Shown: positions 36,726-46,058 of the stretch, piece by piece
Layout of the letters: the number at the start of each line of letters is the position of its first letter
Position numbering within the stretch: the stretch's first letter is position 1
Source of the DNA: Acerihabitans arboris
Lineage (GTDB): Bacteria; Pseudomonadota; Gammaproteobacteria; Enterobacterales; Enterobacteriaceae
NCBI RefSeq assembly: GCF_010131535.1
Contig: NZ_WUBS01000016.1
Coordinates: 1 to 64,000, forward strand
DNA length: 64,000 bases
Direction of reading: 5' to 3'
Position numbers and translations under genes: made by a program
Notes under the pieces: generated by a model
Seen by the model: only the letters and a program-made list of their open reading frames with translations
What the model was told of the DNA's origin: nothing
Database searches by the model: none

Positions 36726-38162
36726 ATGATTAAAATAAATCTTTCCGGGTCGCCTTTTTTTGATGAGATGCTGTTGGCCGGCGGAGGGCATCGCGGCCAT
36801 TATGGCGCGTACTGGCAATGGCTGCAGCAGGCCGACCGGCAGGCCATCCAGCAGAAAAAGGAAGAGGCCGAGCTGCTGTTCCACCGGGTGGGCATTACCT
36901 TTAACGTCTACGGAGAAGAGGGCGGCACCGAGCGGTTAATCCCCTTTGACAGCGTGCCGCGCATTATCCCGGCCAAGGAGTGGGCCTGGATGGATCGCGG
37001 CATCCGCCAGCGGGTAAAAGCCCTGAACGCGTTCCTTTATGATATCTACCACGGGCAGAACATCCTCAAGGCGGGCATAGTGCCGACGGAACAGGTACTG
37101 GCCAACGAACAGTACCAACCCTGCATGCACGGGGTGGATCTGCACAATAATACCTATGCGCACATTGTCGGCACCGATATGGTGCGCAATAGCGATGGGC
37201 ATTATTACGTCCTGGAGGATAACCTGCGCACCCCGTCCGGCGTCTCGTATATGCTGGAAAACCGTAAAATGATGATGCGGCTCTATCCGGACCTGTTTGC
37301 CAGCCAGCATATCGCCCCCATCGAACGTTATCCCTTTGACCTGCTGCAAACCCTGCGCGAAAGCACGGCGGTGGAAGATCCGACGGTGGTGGTAATGACG
37401 CCGGGGCGTTTTAACAGCGCCTACTTTGAGCACAGTTTCCTGGCGCAGCAGATGGGGGTGGAGCTGGTGGAGGCCGCCGACCTGTTTGTTAAACAGGGCG
37501 CGGTCTTTATGCGCACCACCGAGGGTCCGTGCAAGGTGGACGTGATTTACCGGCGTATCGACGACGCCTATATCGATCCGCTGGCCTTTCGCGCCGACTC
37601 CAGCCTTGGCGTGCCGGGACTGCTGTCGGTGTACCGCGCCGGCGGCGTGGTGTTGGCCAACGCGCTGGGCACCGGGGTGGCGGATGATAAGTCCATCTAT
37701 CCCTACGTGCCCGAGATGATCCGTTTTTACCTCTCCGAGGAGCCGATCCTCGGCAATATCCCCACCTGGCAGTGCCGCGATCCGGGCGCCCTGTCCTATG
37801 TGCTGGCCAATCTGGAAAAGCTGGTGGTGAAAGAAGTCCACGGCGCCGGCGGCTACGGCATGCTGGTGGGGCCGAAAGCCTCGCGGGCGGAGCTGGCCGA
37901 ATTCCGCCAGCGGCTACTGGCCAACCCGGGCAATTATATTGCCCAGGAGACGCTGGCGCTGTCCACCTGCCCTACCTTCGTGGAGGAAGGCCTGGCGCCG
38001 CGCCATATCGACCTGCGCCCGTTCGCCCTGACCGGCGACGAGGTGCGGCTGGTGCCGGGCGGGCTGACCCGGGTGGCGCTTAACGCCGGTTCGCTGGTGG
38101 TGAACTCGTCCCAGGGCGGCGGCACCAAGGATACCTGGATTATGGAGGACGACGAATGCTAA
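36726..38162 (+). CDS. Circularly permuted ATP-grasp protein of the Anbu operon
   Basis: A 478-residue protein of the circularly permuted type 2 ATP-grasp family (DUF404/DUF407). Motifs include FNVYGEEGGTERLIPFDSVPRII (about 58-80), VLEDNLRTPSGVSYMLENR near 162-180, and VVKEVHGAGGYGMLVGP near 365-381 for nucleotide binding. Such enzymes form amide or peptide bonds using ATP; its acceptor is unknown. It overlaps the alpha-E gene by 7 bp. With the next three genes it forms the recurring Anbu cluster. Confidence 0.9.
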   Translation: MIKINLSGSPFFDEMLLAGGGHRGHYGAYWQWLQQADRQAIQQKKEEAELLFHRVGITFNVYGEEGGTERLIPFDSVPRIIPAKEWAWMDRGIRQRVKALNAFLYDIYHGQNILKAGIVPTEQVLANEQYQPCMHGVDLHNNTYAHIVGTDMVRNSDGHYYVLEDNLRTPSGVSYMLENRKMMMRLYPDLFASQHIAPIERYPFDLLQTLRESTAVEDPTVVVMTPGRFNSAYFEHSFLAQQMGVELVEAADLFVKQGAVFMRTTEGPCKVDVIYRRIDDAYIDPLAFRADSSLGVPGLLSVYRAGGVVLANALGTGVADDKSIYPYVPEMIRFYLSEEPILGNIPTWQCRDPGALSYVLANLEKLVVKEVHGAGGYGMLVGPKASRAELAEFRQRLLANPGNYIAQETLALSTCPTFVEEGLAPRHIDLRPFALTGDEVRLVPGGLTRVALNAGSLVVNSSQGGGTKDTWIMEDDEC

Positions 38163-39085
38163 GCAGAACCGCCAGCGAACTCTATTGGATGGCCCGTTAC
38201 CTGGAACGGGCCGAAAGCATTGCCCGGGTATTGGACGTGACCTATAAACTGTCGCTGATGCCGATCCGCAGCCAGCAAAACGAGGATTTAACCCTGCCGC
38301 TTAACCTGACCGGCACCCACCAGCTGTTTGAAGAGCATTATCCCCGCCTCAACATGGCAAATCTGCTGAACTTTTTTGCTTTGGATCCGCGCAATCCCAG
38401 CAGCATCTACAGTTGCTTCGAGGTGGCGTGGAACAACGCCCATGCGGTGCGCGGCAGCCTGTCGTCGGAGGTATGGGAAAGCATTAACGCCACCTGGATC
38501 GAGATGAAGCTGATGCGCAGCAAAGGCGTGGCCAAGGTGGGCACCGACGCGTTTTTCGATTGGGTCAAGGAGCGGGCGCACCTGTTCCGCGGCGCCATGT
38601 TCGGCACCCTGCTGCGTAACGACGCCCTATGTTTTATCCGCCTCGGCACGCTTATCGAGCGCGCCTACGCCACGGCGCAATTGCTGGGCGTCAAGGATCA
38701 GCAGCTGGATGCCGACTCCGATCCGGTGCGCGAATACTATCGCCTCGATACCCTGCTGCGCGCGGTCAGCGCCCGCGAGGCCTACCACAGCCTGTATAAA
38801 CATCCCGTCAGCCGCGAAACGGTGGCCGAGCTGCTGGTGCTGCGCAACGATATGCCGCGCTCCCTGCGCGCCTGCGTGGGCGACGTGGTGCAGCAGTTGG
38901 AGCGCATCGGCGGCCAGCGGGCCAACGTGCCCCGGCGGCTGGCCCATACCCTGAACGTGGAGCTGCGCTTCAGCACGCTGGATGAGGTGCTGGAACTGGG
39001 TTTGCAGGCCTATATGATGCAATTCCAGGCCAAGATAAACGCGCTGGCGGAAAGCATTAACCATACGTATCTGGAGGCGTTATGA
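38156..39085 (+). CDS. Alpha-E domain protein of the Anbu operon
   Basis: A 309-residue all-helical protein of the alpha-E (DUF403) family. It starts MLSRTASELYWMARYLERAE and has repeated conserved helices. It is always found with a circularly permuted ATP-grasp and a transglutaminase-like enzyme. No catalytic motif is visible, and a scaffold or substrate role is usually assumed. It overlaps both neighbours (7 bp and 4 bp), so the operon is tightly coupled. Confidence 0.9.
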   Translation: MLSRTASELYWMARYLERAESIARVLDVTYKLSLMPIRSQQNEDLTLPLNLTGTHQLFEEHYPRLNMANLLNFFALDPRNPSSIYSCFEVAWNNAHAVRGSLSSEVWESINATWIEMKLMRSKGVAKVGTDAFFDWVKERAHLFRGAMFGTLLRNDALCFIRLGTLIERAYATAQLLGVKDQQLDADSDPVREYYRLDTLLRAVSAREAYHSLYKHPVSRETVAELLVLRNDMPRSLRACVGDVVQQLERIGGQRANVPRRLAHTLNVELRFSTLDEVLELGLQAYMMQFQAKINALAESINHTYLEAL

Positions 39086-39900
39086 AACTGGCCGTCGATC
39101 ACCTGACCCACTATCGCTACGATCATGAAGTCAAATTCAGTACGCAATATCTGCGCCTGACGCCGCAGAATACCGCCCGGCAACAAATTGTGGAATGGTC
39201 GCTGAACCTGCCGGAGCAGGCGACGCAGGTTATCGACGGTTTCGGCAATTTGCAGCATGTGCTGACCCTCGACAGACCTCATGAGGTGATCGCCATCCGC
39301 GCCAAAGGGGTGGTGGAAATTGCCGATAACAGCGAGGAGATCCTGGAGGAATGCGGCCCGCTGTCGCCGCTGGTGTTTTTACGTTCAAGCCCGCTGACGC
39401 AGGCGGACGAGGCCATCCGCGCCTTCGCCGCGCGTTATTACCGCGCGCAGGCCGCGGACGAGAGCCTGCGCGAGCTGATGGCCGAGCTGCGCGAACGCAT
39501 GCCCTACACCCCCGGCGCCACCCAGGTGCAGGATTCGGCCGCGAAAGTATTTGCCGCCCGGCATGGAGTCTGTCAGGATCATGCCCATGTGTTCCTGGCC
39601 TGTTGCCGCAGCCTGCATATTCCCGCGCGCTACGTCAGCGGCTATATTTACAGCGAAGACACCAAACACGTGGCGATGCACGCCTGGGTGGAAGTGTGGC
39701 TGAATGAACATTGGCAAAGTTTCGATATTACCAATAACACCTGCAACCCCAGCCAGCACCTTAAGCTGGCGGTCGGCTTCGATTATCTCGATGCCTGCCC
39801 GGTGCGCGGCTCGCGTATCGGCGGCGGCTACGAAGAAATGTTTTCGGAGGCGACGGTGGAGCAAACCGAGGAAAGCCAAGCCGGTGGCCAACAACAATAA
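39082..39900 (+). CDS. Transglutaminase-like cysteine protease/amidase of the Anbu operon
   Basis: A 272-residue protein. An N-terminal beta domain (about 1-95) with HLTHYRYDHEV is followed by a transglutaminase-like core. The catalytic Cys lies in RHGVCQDHAHVFLACCR (about 164-180), the His in VAMHAWVEVWL and the Asp in FDITNN. This is the standard arrangement of bacterial transglutaminase-like proteins, which act as peptidases or amide-bond enzymes. It starts inside the end of the alpha-E gene (ATGA). Confidence 0.9.
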   Translation: MKLAVDHLTHYRYDHEVKFSTQYLRLTPQNTARQQIVEWSLNLPEQATQVIDGFGNLQHVLTLDRPHEVIAIRAKGVVEIADNSEEILEECGPLSPLVFLRSSPLTQADEAIRAFAARYYRAQAADESLRELMAELRERMPYTPGATQVQDSAAKVFAARHGVCQDHAHVFLACCRSLHIPARYVSGYIYSEDTKHVAMHAWVEVWLNEHWQSFDITNNTCNPSQHLKLAVGFDYLDACPVRGSRIGGGYEEMFSEATVEQTEESQAGGQQQ

Positions 39901-39924
39901 CGGGTTCTACGAGGATATAGTGCT

Positions 39925-40662
39925 ATGACCTACTGCGTGGCGATGCGCCTGTCGGGCGGACTGGTGTTTGCTTCCGACTCCCGTACCAATGCCGGAGTGG
40001 ATCATATCTCGACCTTTCGCAAACTGCATGTGCTGCATCAGGACAGCGAGCGCACGCTGGTGCTGCAAAGCGCCGGCAACCTGGCGACCACCCAGAGCAT
40101 CATCAACCTGCTGCGGCTGCGCGCCGGGGATGCGGAGCGGCCGAACCTGCTGACCGTGCCGACGCTGTTCGACGCCGCCGGCCTGATTGGCGAAACGGTG
40201 CGCGAGGTGATTTTCCGCGACAGCAGCGCCCAGCAAAGCGGCTCCAGCACCGATTTCAGCTGCAGCATCCTGCTGGGCGGGCAGATCGCCGGCGAAGGGC
40301 CCAGGCTGTTCCATATCTATCCTGAAGGCAACTTTATCGAGGCCACGGAAGATACCCCCTACTTCCAGATTGGCGAAAGCAAATACGGCAAACCGATTAT
40401 CGATCGGGTGCTGTCCTATGACACCACCCTGGAACAGGCCATGTGCTGCGCGCTGATTTCCATTGATTCAACGCTGCGCAGCAACCTGTCGGTGGGACTG
40501 CCGCTGGATGTGATGATCTACCGCCGCGACAGCTTTGCCAGCGACGAGCAGTATCGCATTACCGAACAACATCCCTATTTTGCCACCATCCGCAAAGCCT
40601 GGGCCGAGGGTCTGCTTAACACCTTCCTGCAACTGCCGCCGCTACAGCTGGCGGTGGACTGA
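39925..40662 (+). CDS. Anbu, proteasome-like N-terminal nucleophile peptidase
   Basis: An ancestral beta-subunit homologue, 245 residues. After removal of Met the chain starts with Thr (TYCVAMRLSGGLVFASDSRT), the nucleophile of proteasome-type hydrolases. Asp in ASDSRT and a downstream lysine (FRKLHV) complete the active-site pattern, and ILLGGQIAG follows. Anbu proteins assemble into ring or open helical particles. The cellular substrate is unknown, and no Hsl/ClpX-type ATPase lies next to it. It is the last gene of the four-gene cluster, 24 bp after the transglutaminase gene, and all key residues are present. Confidence 0.93.
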   Translation: MTYCVAMRLSGGLVFASDSRTNAGVDHISTFRKLHVLHQDSERTLVLQSAGNLATTQSIINLLRLRAGDAERPNLLTVPTLFDAAGLIGETVREVIFRDSSAQQSGSSTDFSCSILLGGQIAGEGPRLFHIYPEGNFIEATEDTPYFQIGESKYGKPIIDRVLSYDTTLEQAMCCALISIDSTLRSNLSVGLPLDVMIYRRDSFASDEQYRITEQHPYFATIRKAWAEGLLNTFLQLPPLQLAVD

Positions 40663-41150
40663 CCCAGGCCGCGGAGCTGGCTCCGGGCCGGATGCGGTTT
40701 GCGGCGGTCGAGCCAGGGCCTGAATATGATCGGTGGCATACATGCCACTGATTTTTCTGTTAAAATTTTCATTGGCCGCGTTAAATTCCGCTGGGGGTAA
40801 CCGCGCGCGCGGCGAGACAATGCAATCCATTTCCAGTAATCCGCATCGTTGCGGCAATTAACCGGCGGAAGGCTGACACGGCAGCCTTCCGCGGACAGAC
40901 TAGATGAGATCTTGCCGGCAAGGGCGCGATCGCCGTTTCCCCCGCCGATGGGATTGATCAAAATGATATCGCGTCCCCGATAGGACGCGGGGGAGAAATT
41001 ATCGATATCCGTCTCGCGGGAAGCAGGGGAGCGGCTATCGATATCCCCGTTGGGGTCGTGTGTCGTGGCTGGACAAGGGCAACAGACACTGTCTATTTTC
41101 ATGTTTAACCCCCACTATTTTTTTGCATGGCAATGTTACCGGATTAGAGG
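40663..41150. other. Gap between the converging Anbu operon and mgtA
   Basis: No supportable gene. Several small GC-rich dyads are present, but none is followed by a T-run convincing enough for an intrinsic terminator. An open frame on the minus strand across this gap has no ribosome binding site and overlaps the end of the Anbu gene. Confidence 0.4.
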
Positions 41151-43859
41151 CTATTGCCAGCCATACCGGCGCACATACCAGCCTTTCATCGACTGGACCA
41201 GCGCCATATAACCGGCAAGGATGGCCACCAGCCACGGCCAGTAGCCGCCCGGCAGCGCCTGGAGGTGCAGGAATCCCGCCACCGGCGTAAAGGTCATGCC
41301 GATGGTCGCCATCATCACCGCCAGGGTGGTGACGCCAAGAGCCCAGGACGGCCGGCTCTGCAAAAACGGGATTTTGCGGGTCCGCAGCATATGGACGATC
41401 AGCGTCTGGGACAGCACGCCCACCACAAACCAGCCGGTCTGGAACAAACCCTGCTGCTCCTGCGTATTGGCCTTGAACACCCACCACATCAGGCCGAAGG
41501 TCAAAATATCGAAGATTGAGCTGATGGGGCCGAAAAACACCATAAAGCGCCCCAGCTCGCCGCTGCGCCAGCCTTGGGGCCGCCGCAACTGTTCCTCGTC
41601 CACCTTGTCGAACGGGATGGCGATTTGCGAGATATCATAAATCAGGTTCTGCACCAGCAGGTGCAGCGGCAGCATCGGCAGGAAGGGCAGGAAAGCGCTG
41701 GCCACCAGCACGCTGAAGACGTTGCCGAAGTTGGAGCTGGCGGTCATGCGGATATACTTCATCATATTGACAAAGGTGCGCCTACCCTCGATAACCCCCT
41801 CCTCCAGCACCATCAGGCTTTTTTCCAGCAGGATGATGTCGGCCGCTTCCTTGGCGATATCCACCGCGGAATCCACCGAGATGCCGATATCCGCGGCGCG
41901 CAGCGCCGGCGCGTCGTTAATGCCGTCGCCCATAAACCCCACCACGTGCCCATCGCGGCGCAGGGCGCTGACTATGCGCGCCTTTTGCAGCGGCGTCAGT
42001 TTGGCGAATACCGTGGTCACGCGGGCGATAAGCCCCAGTTGCCGATCGTCCATCCCTTCGATCTCATCGCCGGTCAGCATCCGGTTGACCGACAGGCCCA
42101 CATCGCGGCACACCTTGGCGGCCACCCGTTCGTTGTCGCCGGTGAGGATCTTGACCTGAATGCCATGTTTGGCCAATGCCTCCAGCGCCGGCGCGGCGCT
42201 CTCTTTCGGCGGGTCGAGAAAGGCGATATATCCTTCGAGGATCAGGTCCGACTCGTCCAGCCGGCTGAAGTCGCCGCGATCCGCGGCCACCGGGCGGGCG
42301 GCCACCGCCACCACGCGCAGGCCCTGTAGGGAAAGCCCGGCGGTCACCTCGCCGATTTGTGCCAGCAACCCGGCGCTGAGCGGTACGATCTGGTCGCCGT
42401 GCCGCACCCGGCTGCATACGCCGAGCATTTCCTCCAGCGCCCCTTTGCAGATCAGGTGCGCCTGCCCGCCGCCATCGGCGACGATCACCGACATCCGGCG
42501 CCGTTCGAAGTCAAACGGGATCTCGTCGATTTTGCGCCACCGCGCCAACGCCGGTCCGGCGGCGTCATCGGCCATTTTTTCCTGCACCGCTTTGTCCAGC
42601 AGGTTTTTCAGGCCGGTCTGGTGGTGGCTGTTGAGCCAGGCGTTTTCCAACACCCGCTCGCTGCGATGGCCGAACGCATCGATATGGCTGGCCAGCACGA
42701 TTTTATCCTGGGTCAGGGTGCCGGTTTTATCGGTGCACAGGATATCCATCGCGCCAAAATTCTGGATGGCGTCCAGCCGTTTGACAATCACCTTCTGGCG
42801 CGAGAGCTGCACCGCGCCTTTCGCCAGGGACGAGGTGACGATCATCGGCAGCATTTCCGGCGTCAGGCCGACCGCCACCGAAAGCGAGAACAGCGCCGCT
42901 TCCCACCAGTCGCCCTTGGTGAACCCGTTGACCAGCAGCACCACCGGCGTCATCACCAGCATAAAGCGGATCAGCAGCCAGCTGACGCGGCTGATGCCCA
43001 GTTGGAAAGCGTTTGGCGGCGCGCATTGCGACGTGGATTGTTCGGCCAGTTGGCCGAACCAGGTGCGGTCGCCGGTGCCAATCACCATCGCCAGCGCCGT
43101 GCCGCTGATCACGTTGGTGCCCATAAAACACAGGTTGCCGCACTCCAGGGGGTTGGTTGGCCGATCGTTTAGCGCCCCGGCCTTTTTTTCCACCGGCAGC
43201 GCCTCGCCGGTCAACGCCGCCTGGCCGATAAACAGATCGCGGGCCTGGAGGAGGCGCAAATCCGCTGGGATCATATCCCCGGCCGCCAGTTTAACGATAT
43301 CCCCCGGCACCAGTTGATCCATGGCGATTTCGTGATAAACGCCGCCGTCCGGCCGGCCCGCGCGCAGTACCGTGGCGGTATTGCTGACCATGGCCTTGAG
43401 CGCGTCGGCGGCCCTGTTGGAGCGCGCCTCCTGGATAAAATTAAGCAGGGTGGCAATCATCACCATCAGGGCAATCACCACGGCGGCGATAGTGTCGTCG
43501 GTGCCGTAGGAAACGATGCCCAGCACCGTCAGCAGGATATTAAACGGGTTGCGGTAGCACGCCCATAAGTGCCGCCGCCAGGTTAGCGGCTGCTCGGCGG
43601 CAACGTTGTTAAGGCCGTATCGCCGGCGCGCGGCGGCGGCTTCCGCCTCGTCCAGGCCCTGCGGCCGGCTGGCAAAACGCATATAGAGCGCCGGCACGCT
43701 GGCCTGGGCGCATTCCAGGCAGATGCGGGCCAGGGCGGCCGGCACGCCGCGCCGGGCGTTGGTTTTCAACCCGTCCAGCATCAGGTCCCGCTGGAACAGG
43801 CGACGGGGAAGGTGGCGGTAGAACCGCGTGAAGAGTTGGCGTGCGTAAATTTTGATCAT
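41151..43859 (-). CDS. mgtA: Magnesium-translocating P-type ATPase MgtA/MgtB
   Basis: Imports Mg2+ across the inner membrane using ATP. From ATG 43859 it has 902 residues (MIKIYARQLFTRFYRH). P-type ATPase marks are intact: TGEALPVEK (actuator), CTDKTGTLT (phosphorylated Asp), KILTGDN and GDGINDAPALRAADIGIS (hinge). About ten membrane helices are present, and a basic amphipathic N-terminus. Fifteen upstream in-frame codons are not homologous and lie in the regulatory leader. The leader carries an MgtL-like peptide and alternative hairpins, and a PhoP-type promoter stands before it. In E. coli mgtA also lies next to the ridA/pyr and tre genes. Confidence 0.95.
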   Translation of the reverse strand: MIKIYARQLFTRFYRHLPRRLFQRDLMLDGLKTNARRGVPAALARICLECAQASVPALYMRFASRPQGLDEAEAAAARRRYGLNNVAAEQPLTWRRHLWACYRNPFNILLTVLGIVSYGTDDTIAAVVIALMVMIATLLNFIQEARSNRAADALKAMVSNTATVLRAGRPDGGVYHEIAMDQLVPGDIVKLAAGDMIPADLRLLQARDLFIGQAALTGEALPVEKKAGALNDRPTNPLECGNLCFMGTNVISGTALAMVIGTGDRTWFGQLAEQSTSQCAPPNAFQLGISRVSWLLIRFMLVMTPVVLLVNGFTKGDWWEAALFSLSVAVGLTPEMLPMIVTSSLAKGAVQLSRQKVIVKRLDAIQNFGAMDILCTDKTGTLTQDKIVLASHIDAFGHRSERVLENAWLNSHHQTGLKNLLDKAVQEKMADDAAGPALARWRKIDEIPFDFERRRMSVIVADGGGQAHLICKGALEEMLGVCSRVRHGDQIVPLSAGLLAQIGEVTAGLSLQGLRVVAVAARPVAADRGDFSRLDESDLILEGYIAFLDPPKESAAPALEALAKHGIQVKILTGDNERVAAKVCRDVGLSVNRMLTGDEIEGMDDRQLGLIARVTTVFAKLTPLQKARIVSALRRDGHVVGFMGDGINDAPALRAADIGISVDSAVDIAKEAADIILLEKSLMVLEEGVIEGRRTFVNMMKYIRMTASSNFGNVFSVLVASAFLPFLPMLPLHLLVQNLIYDISQIAIPFDKVDEEQLRRPQGWRSGELGRFMVFFGPISSIFDILTFGLMWWVFKANTQEQQGLFQTGWFVVGVLSQTLIVHMLRTRKIPFLQSRPSWALGVTTLAVMMATIGMTFTPVAGFLHLQALPGGYWPWLVAILAGYMALVQSMKGWYVRRYGWQ

Positions 43860-43984
43860 GATGCTGTCTTCCTTGCCGCGCCGGGACGTACCGGGAAAGG
43901 GCAAAAAGTCTAAGCAGCAGAAGCGTATTGCTCCTGCCTACCGTTTATCATCCGGTAAGGCAGACGCAAAAAAAGCGGAAGGCT

Positions 43985-44029
43985 TTACCGGGTGGGCGAA
44001 TAACAATCAGGATTAGGTATGGGGTCCAT
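43985..44029 (-). CDS. mgtL: MgtL-like proline-rich leader peptide
   Basis: A 14-codon frame, MDPIPNPDCYSPTR, inside the mgtA leader, behind GGAGGTGGATCACCCGT-ATG. In Salmonella and E. coli the MgtL peptide (M-D/E-P-x-P-x-P) stalls or drops off at its early prolines and acidic residues when Mg2+ or proline is low, which lets mgtA be transcribed. Here the same M-D-P-x-P-x-P start is present, though the basic tail is missing. It is 125 bp before the mgtA ATG. Confidence 0.75.
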   Translation of the reverse strand: MDPIPNPDCYSPTR

Positions 44030-44188
44030 ACGGGTGATCCACCTCCGGTGAGAAACAAAAAACAGGCTATTGCCGACAAATCCGCCGGTGGGATAACGAA
44101 ACTACTGTCCCTGGCGCGGCAACTTCTTTAGGGTAGGTAACGTCAACGCAGGGCATTTATTGCGGGCTGCGACGTTTATTCACTGCGG

Positions 44189-44223
44189 AATATACGGCCA
44201 CCAACCTCAACGCATAATAAACG
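44189..44223 (-). promoter_or_regulatory. PhoP-box promoter of mgtA
   Basis: On the minus strand CGTTTA, five bases, CGTTGA (44223-44207) resembles the PhoP direct repeat (G/T)GTTTA-N5-(G/T)GTTTA. It is followed after 12 bases by -10 TATATT (44194-44189). The spacing is that of class I PhoP promoters. Confidence 0.65.
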
Positions 44224-44405
44224 ACATTAATTTATCGTTTTTATTCGCAGCACCCGGCAATAAAAACCCGTATTGACCGGCTGATGCCACGTTCGGTATA
44301 CCTTCACGACGGAAAACATCAGGGAGACAAGCGCATCGACATACCTAGAAATACCGGCGCACCGACCCCGGCCGCAAGCGGCCGCCACCATGGCGGACAA
44401 CGCCC

Positions 44406-46058
44406 ATGAGGACGTCCTGGTGGCGCAACGCCGTGATTTACCAGATTTATCCAAAGAGTTTCCAGGACAGCACCGGCAACGGCTCAGGCGATCTGTCCGG
44501 GATTACCCGGCGCCTGGATTATCTGCGCCTGCTGGGGGTGGATGCCCTTTGGCTAACGCCTATCTATATATCCCCGCAGGTGGACAGCGGCTATGACATC
44601 GCCGATTATTACGCCATCGACCCGGCCTACGGCACCATGGCGGATTTCGAGGCGCTGGTGGCCGGCGCCCACCGGCGAGGCATGCGCATTATTATGGATA
44701 TGGTGCTTAACCACACTTCCACCTCCCATCCCTGGTTTATCGCCTCGAAAGACCCGCACGGCCCCTACCGCCGCTATTATTTCTGGCGCGACGGCCAGGG
44801 CGACGGCCCGCCCAACAACTGGTTGTCCAAATTCGGCGGCAGCGCCTGGCACCAGCCGGAGCCGGGCGGGCAATATTATCTGCATCTTTATTCCCGCGAG
44901 CAGGCGGACCTGAACTGGGATCATCCGCCGCTGCGCGAGGAGCTGAAAAATATTTGCCGGTTTTGGGCCGGGCGCGGTATCGACGGCCTGCGCCTGGACG
45001 TGATCAACGTGATAGCCAAGCACCCACAGCTGCCCGATGCGCCCGAGGGCGACGGCCGGCCTTTTTATACCGACCTGCCGCGGGCGCAGGACTATTTGCG
45101 CGAGATGAACCGGGAAATCTTTACGCCGCTTGGCCTGATGACGGTGGGCGAAATGTCGTCCACTTCCCTGGAAAAATGCCGGCATTACGCCAATATCGAC
45201 GGCGAACAGCTGTCAATGGCCGCCCATTTCCACCATCTTAAGGTGGATTACGCCGGCGGCGAAAAATGGGCGCCGGCAATGCCGGACTTCGTCCTGCTCA
45301 AGCAAATCTTCAACCGCTGGCAGCGGGGCATGCACCATCGGGCGTGGAATACGCTGTTCTGGTGCAACCACGATCAGCCGCGCATTGTGTCCCGCTTCGG
45401 CGACGAGGGCGAACTGCGGGTCGCGTCGGCCAAGATGCTGGCCATGGCGCTGCACGGCATGCAGGGGACGCCGTTTATCTTCCAGGGCGAGGAGTTGGGC
45501 ATGACCAACCCAGGATTTGCCGCGATTGAAGAATACCGCGATATCGAAAGCCTGAATATGTACGCCGACGCCACGGCGCGGGGCATCGCGCGCGAACAGA
45601 CGCTTGGCGTCCTGGCCGCCCGTTCCCGCGATAACAGCCGCACGCCGATGCAATGGGATAACGGCGTTAATGCCGGGTTCAGCTCCGGCACACCCTGGAT
45701 TGCCTGCGCCGGCAATGCCGATCGCATCAACGCGCAGGCCGCGCTGGCCGATGCGGATTCGATATTTTATTGTTATCAGCAACTGATCGGATTACGCAAG
45801 ACCCTGGCTATCCTGACGGAAGGGGACTACCGCGATTTGTGCCCGGCGCATCCCGCGTTATGGCATTACCGACGCGCCTGGCGCGGCCAGCGCCTGCTGG
45901 TGCTGGCCAACCTGAGCCGCCAACCGCAACAATGGCGGCCGGCAATAGCCCGCGGCGGGCCATGGCGGCGGCTTATCAGCAATTATGGGGATACGCCGCA
46001 TGCGCCGCAGCCGCTGACGCTGCGGCCTTATGAGGCGGTTTACTGGCTACGGGGGTGA
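44406..46058 (+). CDS. treC: Trehalose-6-phosphate hydrolase (alpha-phosphotrehalase)
   Basis: Splits trehalose 6-phosphate into glucose and glucose 6-phosphate in the cytoplasm. It is a GH13 enzyme of 550 residues, like E. coli TreC (551). It starts with WWRNAVIYQIYPKSFQDSTG, then VLNHTS, GLRLDVINVI (nucleophile Asp near 199), VGEMSSTS (acid Glu) and CNHDQPR. Its usual partners treB (PTS permease) and treR are missing: mgtA is divergent immediately upstream. So the source of trehalose 6-phosphate is unclear. The start has no strong ribosome binding site. Confidence 0.95.
   Translation: MRTSWWRNAVIYQIYPKSFQDSTGNGSGDLSGITRRLDYLRLLGVDALWLTPIYISPQVDSGYDIADYYAIDPAYGTMADFEALVAGAHRRGMRIIMDMVLNHTSTSHPWFIASKDPHGPYRRYYFWRDGQGDGPPNNWLSKFGGSAWHQPEPGGQYYLHLYSREQADLNWDHPPLREELKNICRFWAGRGIDGLRLDVINVIAKHPQLPDAPEGDGRPFYTDLPRAQDYLREMNREIFTPLGLMTVGEMSSTSLEKCRHYANIDGEQLSMAAHFHHLKVDYAGGEKWAPAMPDFVLLKQIFNRWQRGMHHRAWNTLFWCNHDQPRIVSRFGDEGELRVASAKMLAMALHGMQGTPFIFQGEELGMTNPGFAAIEEYRDIESLNMYADATARGIAREQTLGVLAARSRDNSRTPMQWDNGVNAGFSSGTPWIACAGNADRINAQAALADADSIFYCYQQLIGLRKTLAILTEGDYRDLCPAHPALWHYRRAWRGQRLLVLANLSRQPQQWRPAIARGGPWRRLISNYGDTPHAPQPLTLRPYEAVYWLRG

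Larger units (their letters stand above)
43860..44405. other. mgtA leader and mgtA-treC divergent region
   Basis: On the minus strand, from the promoter near 44189 the leader contains the MgtL-like frame, then two mutually exclusive structures. CCGGTAAAGC (about 43982-43991) can pair with GCCTTACCGG, or the latter can pair as CTGCCTTACCG with CGGTAGGCAG nearer to mgtA. Such a switch, driven by leader translation and Mg2+, is the known logic of the mgtA leader. On the plus strand nothing of treB is recognisable before treC. Confidence 0.6.

Noticed and set aside
40575-41102. 175-codon frame on the minus strand
   Set aside because: It overlaps the end of the Anbu gene in antisense and has no start signal; the rest lies in a non-coding gap.
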